Positions 33,657-33,803 of a stretch of 33,803 nucleotides of DNA are shown here, in pieces; position 1 is the stretch's first letter; each line of letters begins with the position of its first letter. The notes under the pieces were generated by a model. The model made no database searches and had not been told where the DNA came from. It saw only the letters and a list, made by a program, of their open reading frames with translations. Source of the DNA: Bordetella parapertussis (lineage in GTDB: Bacteria > Pseudomonadota > Gammaproteobacteria > Burkholderiales > SG8-41). The translations under genes were made by a program, and so were the position numbers. The stretch spans positions 1-33,803 of the forward strand of contig CAMDLH010000056.1 in the NCBI GenBank assembly GCA_945901405.1, given 5' to 3'.

Positions 33657-33803
33657 CGGGTGCGATTCAAACTGAGGTGGAGTAATCTAGCAGCCTACCC
33701 ACCACTTTATGAGGAGGATGTCATGGGAATGAGTGACGAAACCTTGTTGAACCGTTTGAACGGGCATCCTGAACTGCGGAGCCGGGTGGAATCGATGTTG
33801 CTG
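33657..33803 (+). mobile_element. End of an insertion sequence, right copy (continues beyond the window)
   Basis: Exact reverse complement of 4-150. The flank before it (…CCGCCTTTATTCAG) is unrelated to the left flank, so this is a separate insertion of the same element. Both copies face inward with the same end. Confidence 0.8.
33723..33803 (+). CDS. IS-encoded ORF, N-terminal 27 codons (partial)
   Basis: ATG 33723 after GAGGAGG; identical in sequence to the frame at 84 on the minus strand. The protein runs off the window. The role as transposase or IS accessory protein is inferred from position only. Confidence 0.6.
   Translation, partial: MGMSDETLLNRLNGHPELRSRVESMLL

Overview
The window looks like a piece of a GC-rich betaproteobacterial (Burkholderiales-like) chromosome. 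Two things suggest this. There is a very large set of tripartite-tricarboxylate-type (TctC/Bug family) periplasmic binding proteins. There is also a core block on the right in the order PHP phosphoesterase, Sua5/YciO, M50 protease, trpS, as I recall it from Burkholderiales. The taxonomic call is inference, because no rRNA or other marker is present.

Layout. Positions 1-150 and 33657-33803 hold the same insertion-sequence end in opposite orientation (147 bp, identical). On the left this IS has cut a carboxymuconolactone decarboxylase-like gene after about 17 codons. Positions 253-25071 form a catabolic region: a CaiB-type CoA-transferase, a DUF559 nuclease-like gene, an alpha/beta hydrolase, a NodB-type deacetylase, an Asp/Glu racemase-superfamily protein, an enoyl-CoA hydratase homologue, a Rieske oxygenase alpha/beta pair, a VOC protein, a type-B carboxylesterase and two TauD-type dioxygenases. 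Interleaved with them are eleven TctC/Bug binding proteins, with no TctA/TctB membrane gene and no recognisable transcription regulator. Positions 7186-8945 are a small exported-protein gene broken by a complete ISL3-family element (7419-8792, 8-bp target duplication). Positions 25210-27675 hold an AbrB-like/Doc toxin-antitoxin pair and recQ. After a 490-bp repeat-rich gap comes the housekeeping block (28168-32026), then a DUF1223 protein and an HNH endonuclease.

How it works together. Most binding-protein genes lie directly beside, and often within a few bases of, a soluble catabolic enzyme: deacetylase+SBP, racemase+SBP, SBP+SBP+hydratase, Rieske alpha+beta+SBP+SBP+VOC, esterase+SBP (ATGA overlap). 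The simplest reading is a string of small 'recognise and degrade' cassettes for organic acids, esters, amides and aromatics. The binding proteins would deliver to permeases encoded elsewhere or act as sensors. Substrates cannot be read from the sequence.

The most interesting points are: the dense orphan SBP array and its pairing with enzymes; a cysteine-free member of the Asp/Glu racemase superfamily; the reconstructable ISL3 insertion whose transposase is split across two frames at an A7 slippery run; the in-frame fusion of a host start codon to an IS reading frame; and two palindromic operator candidates in divergent intergenic regions.
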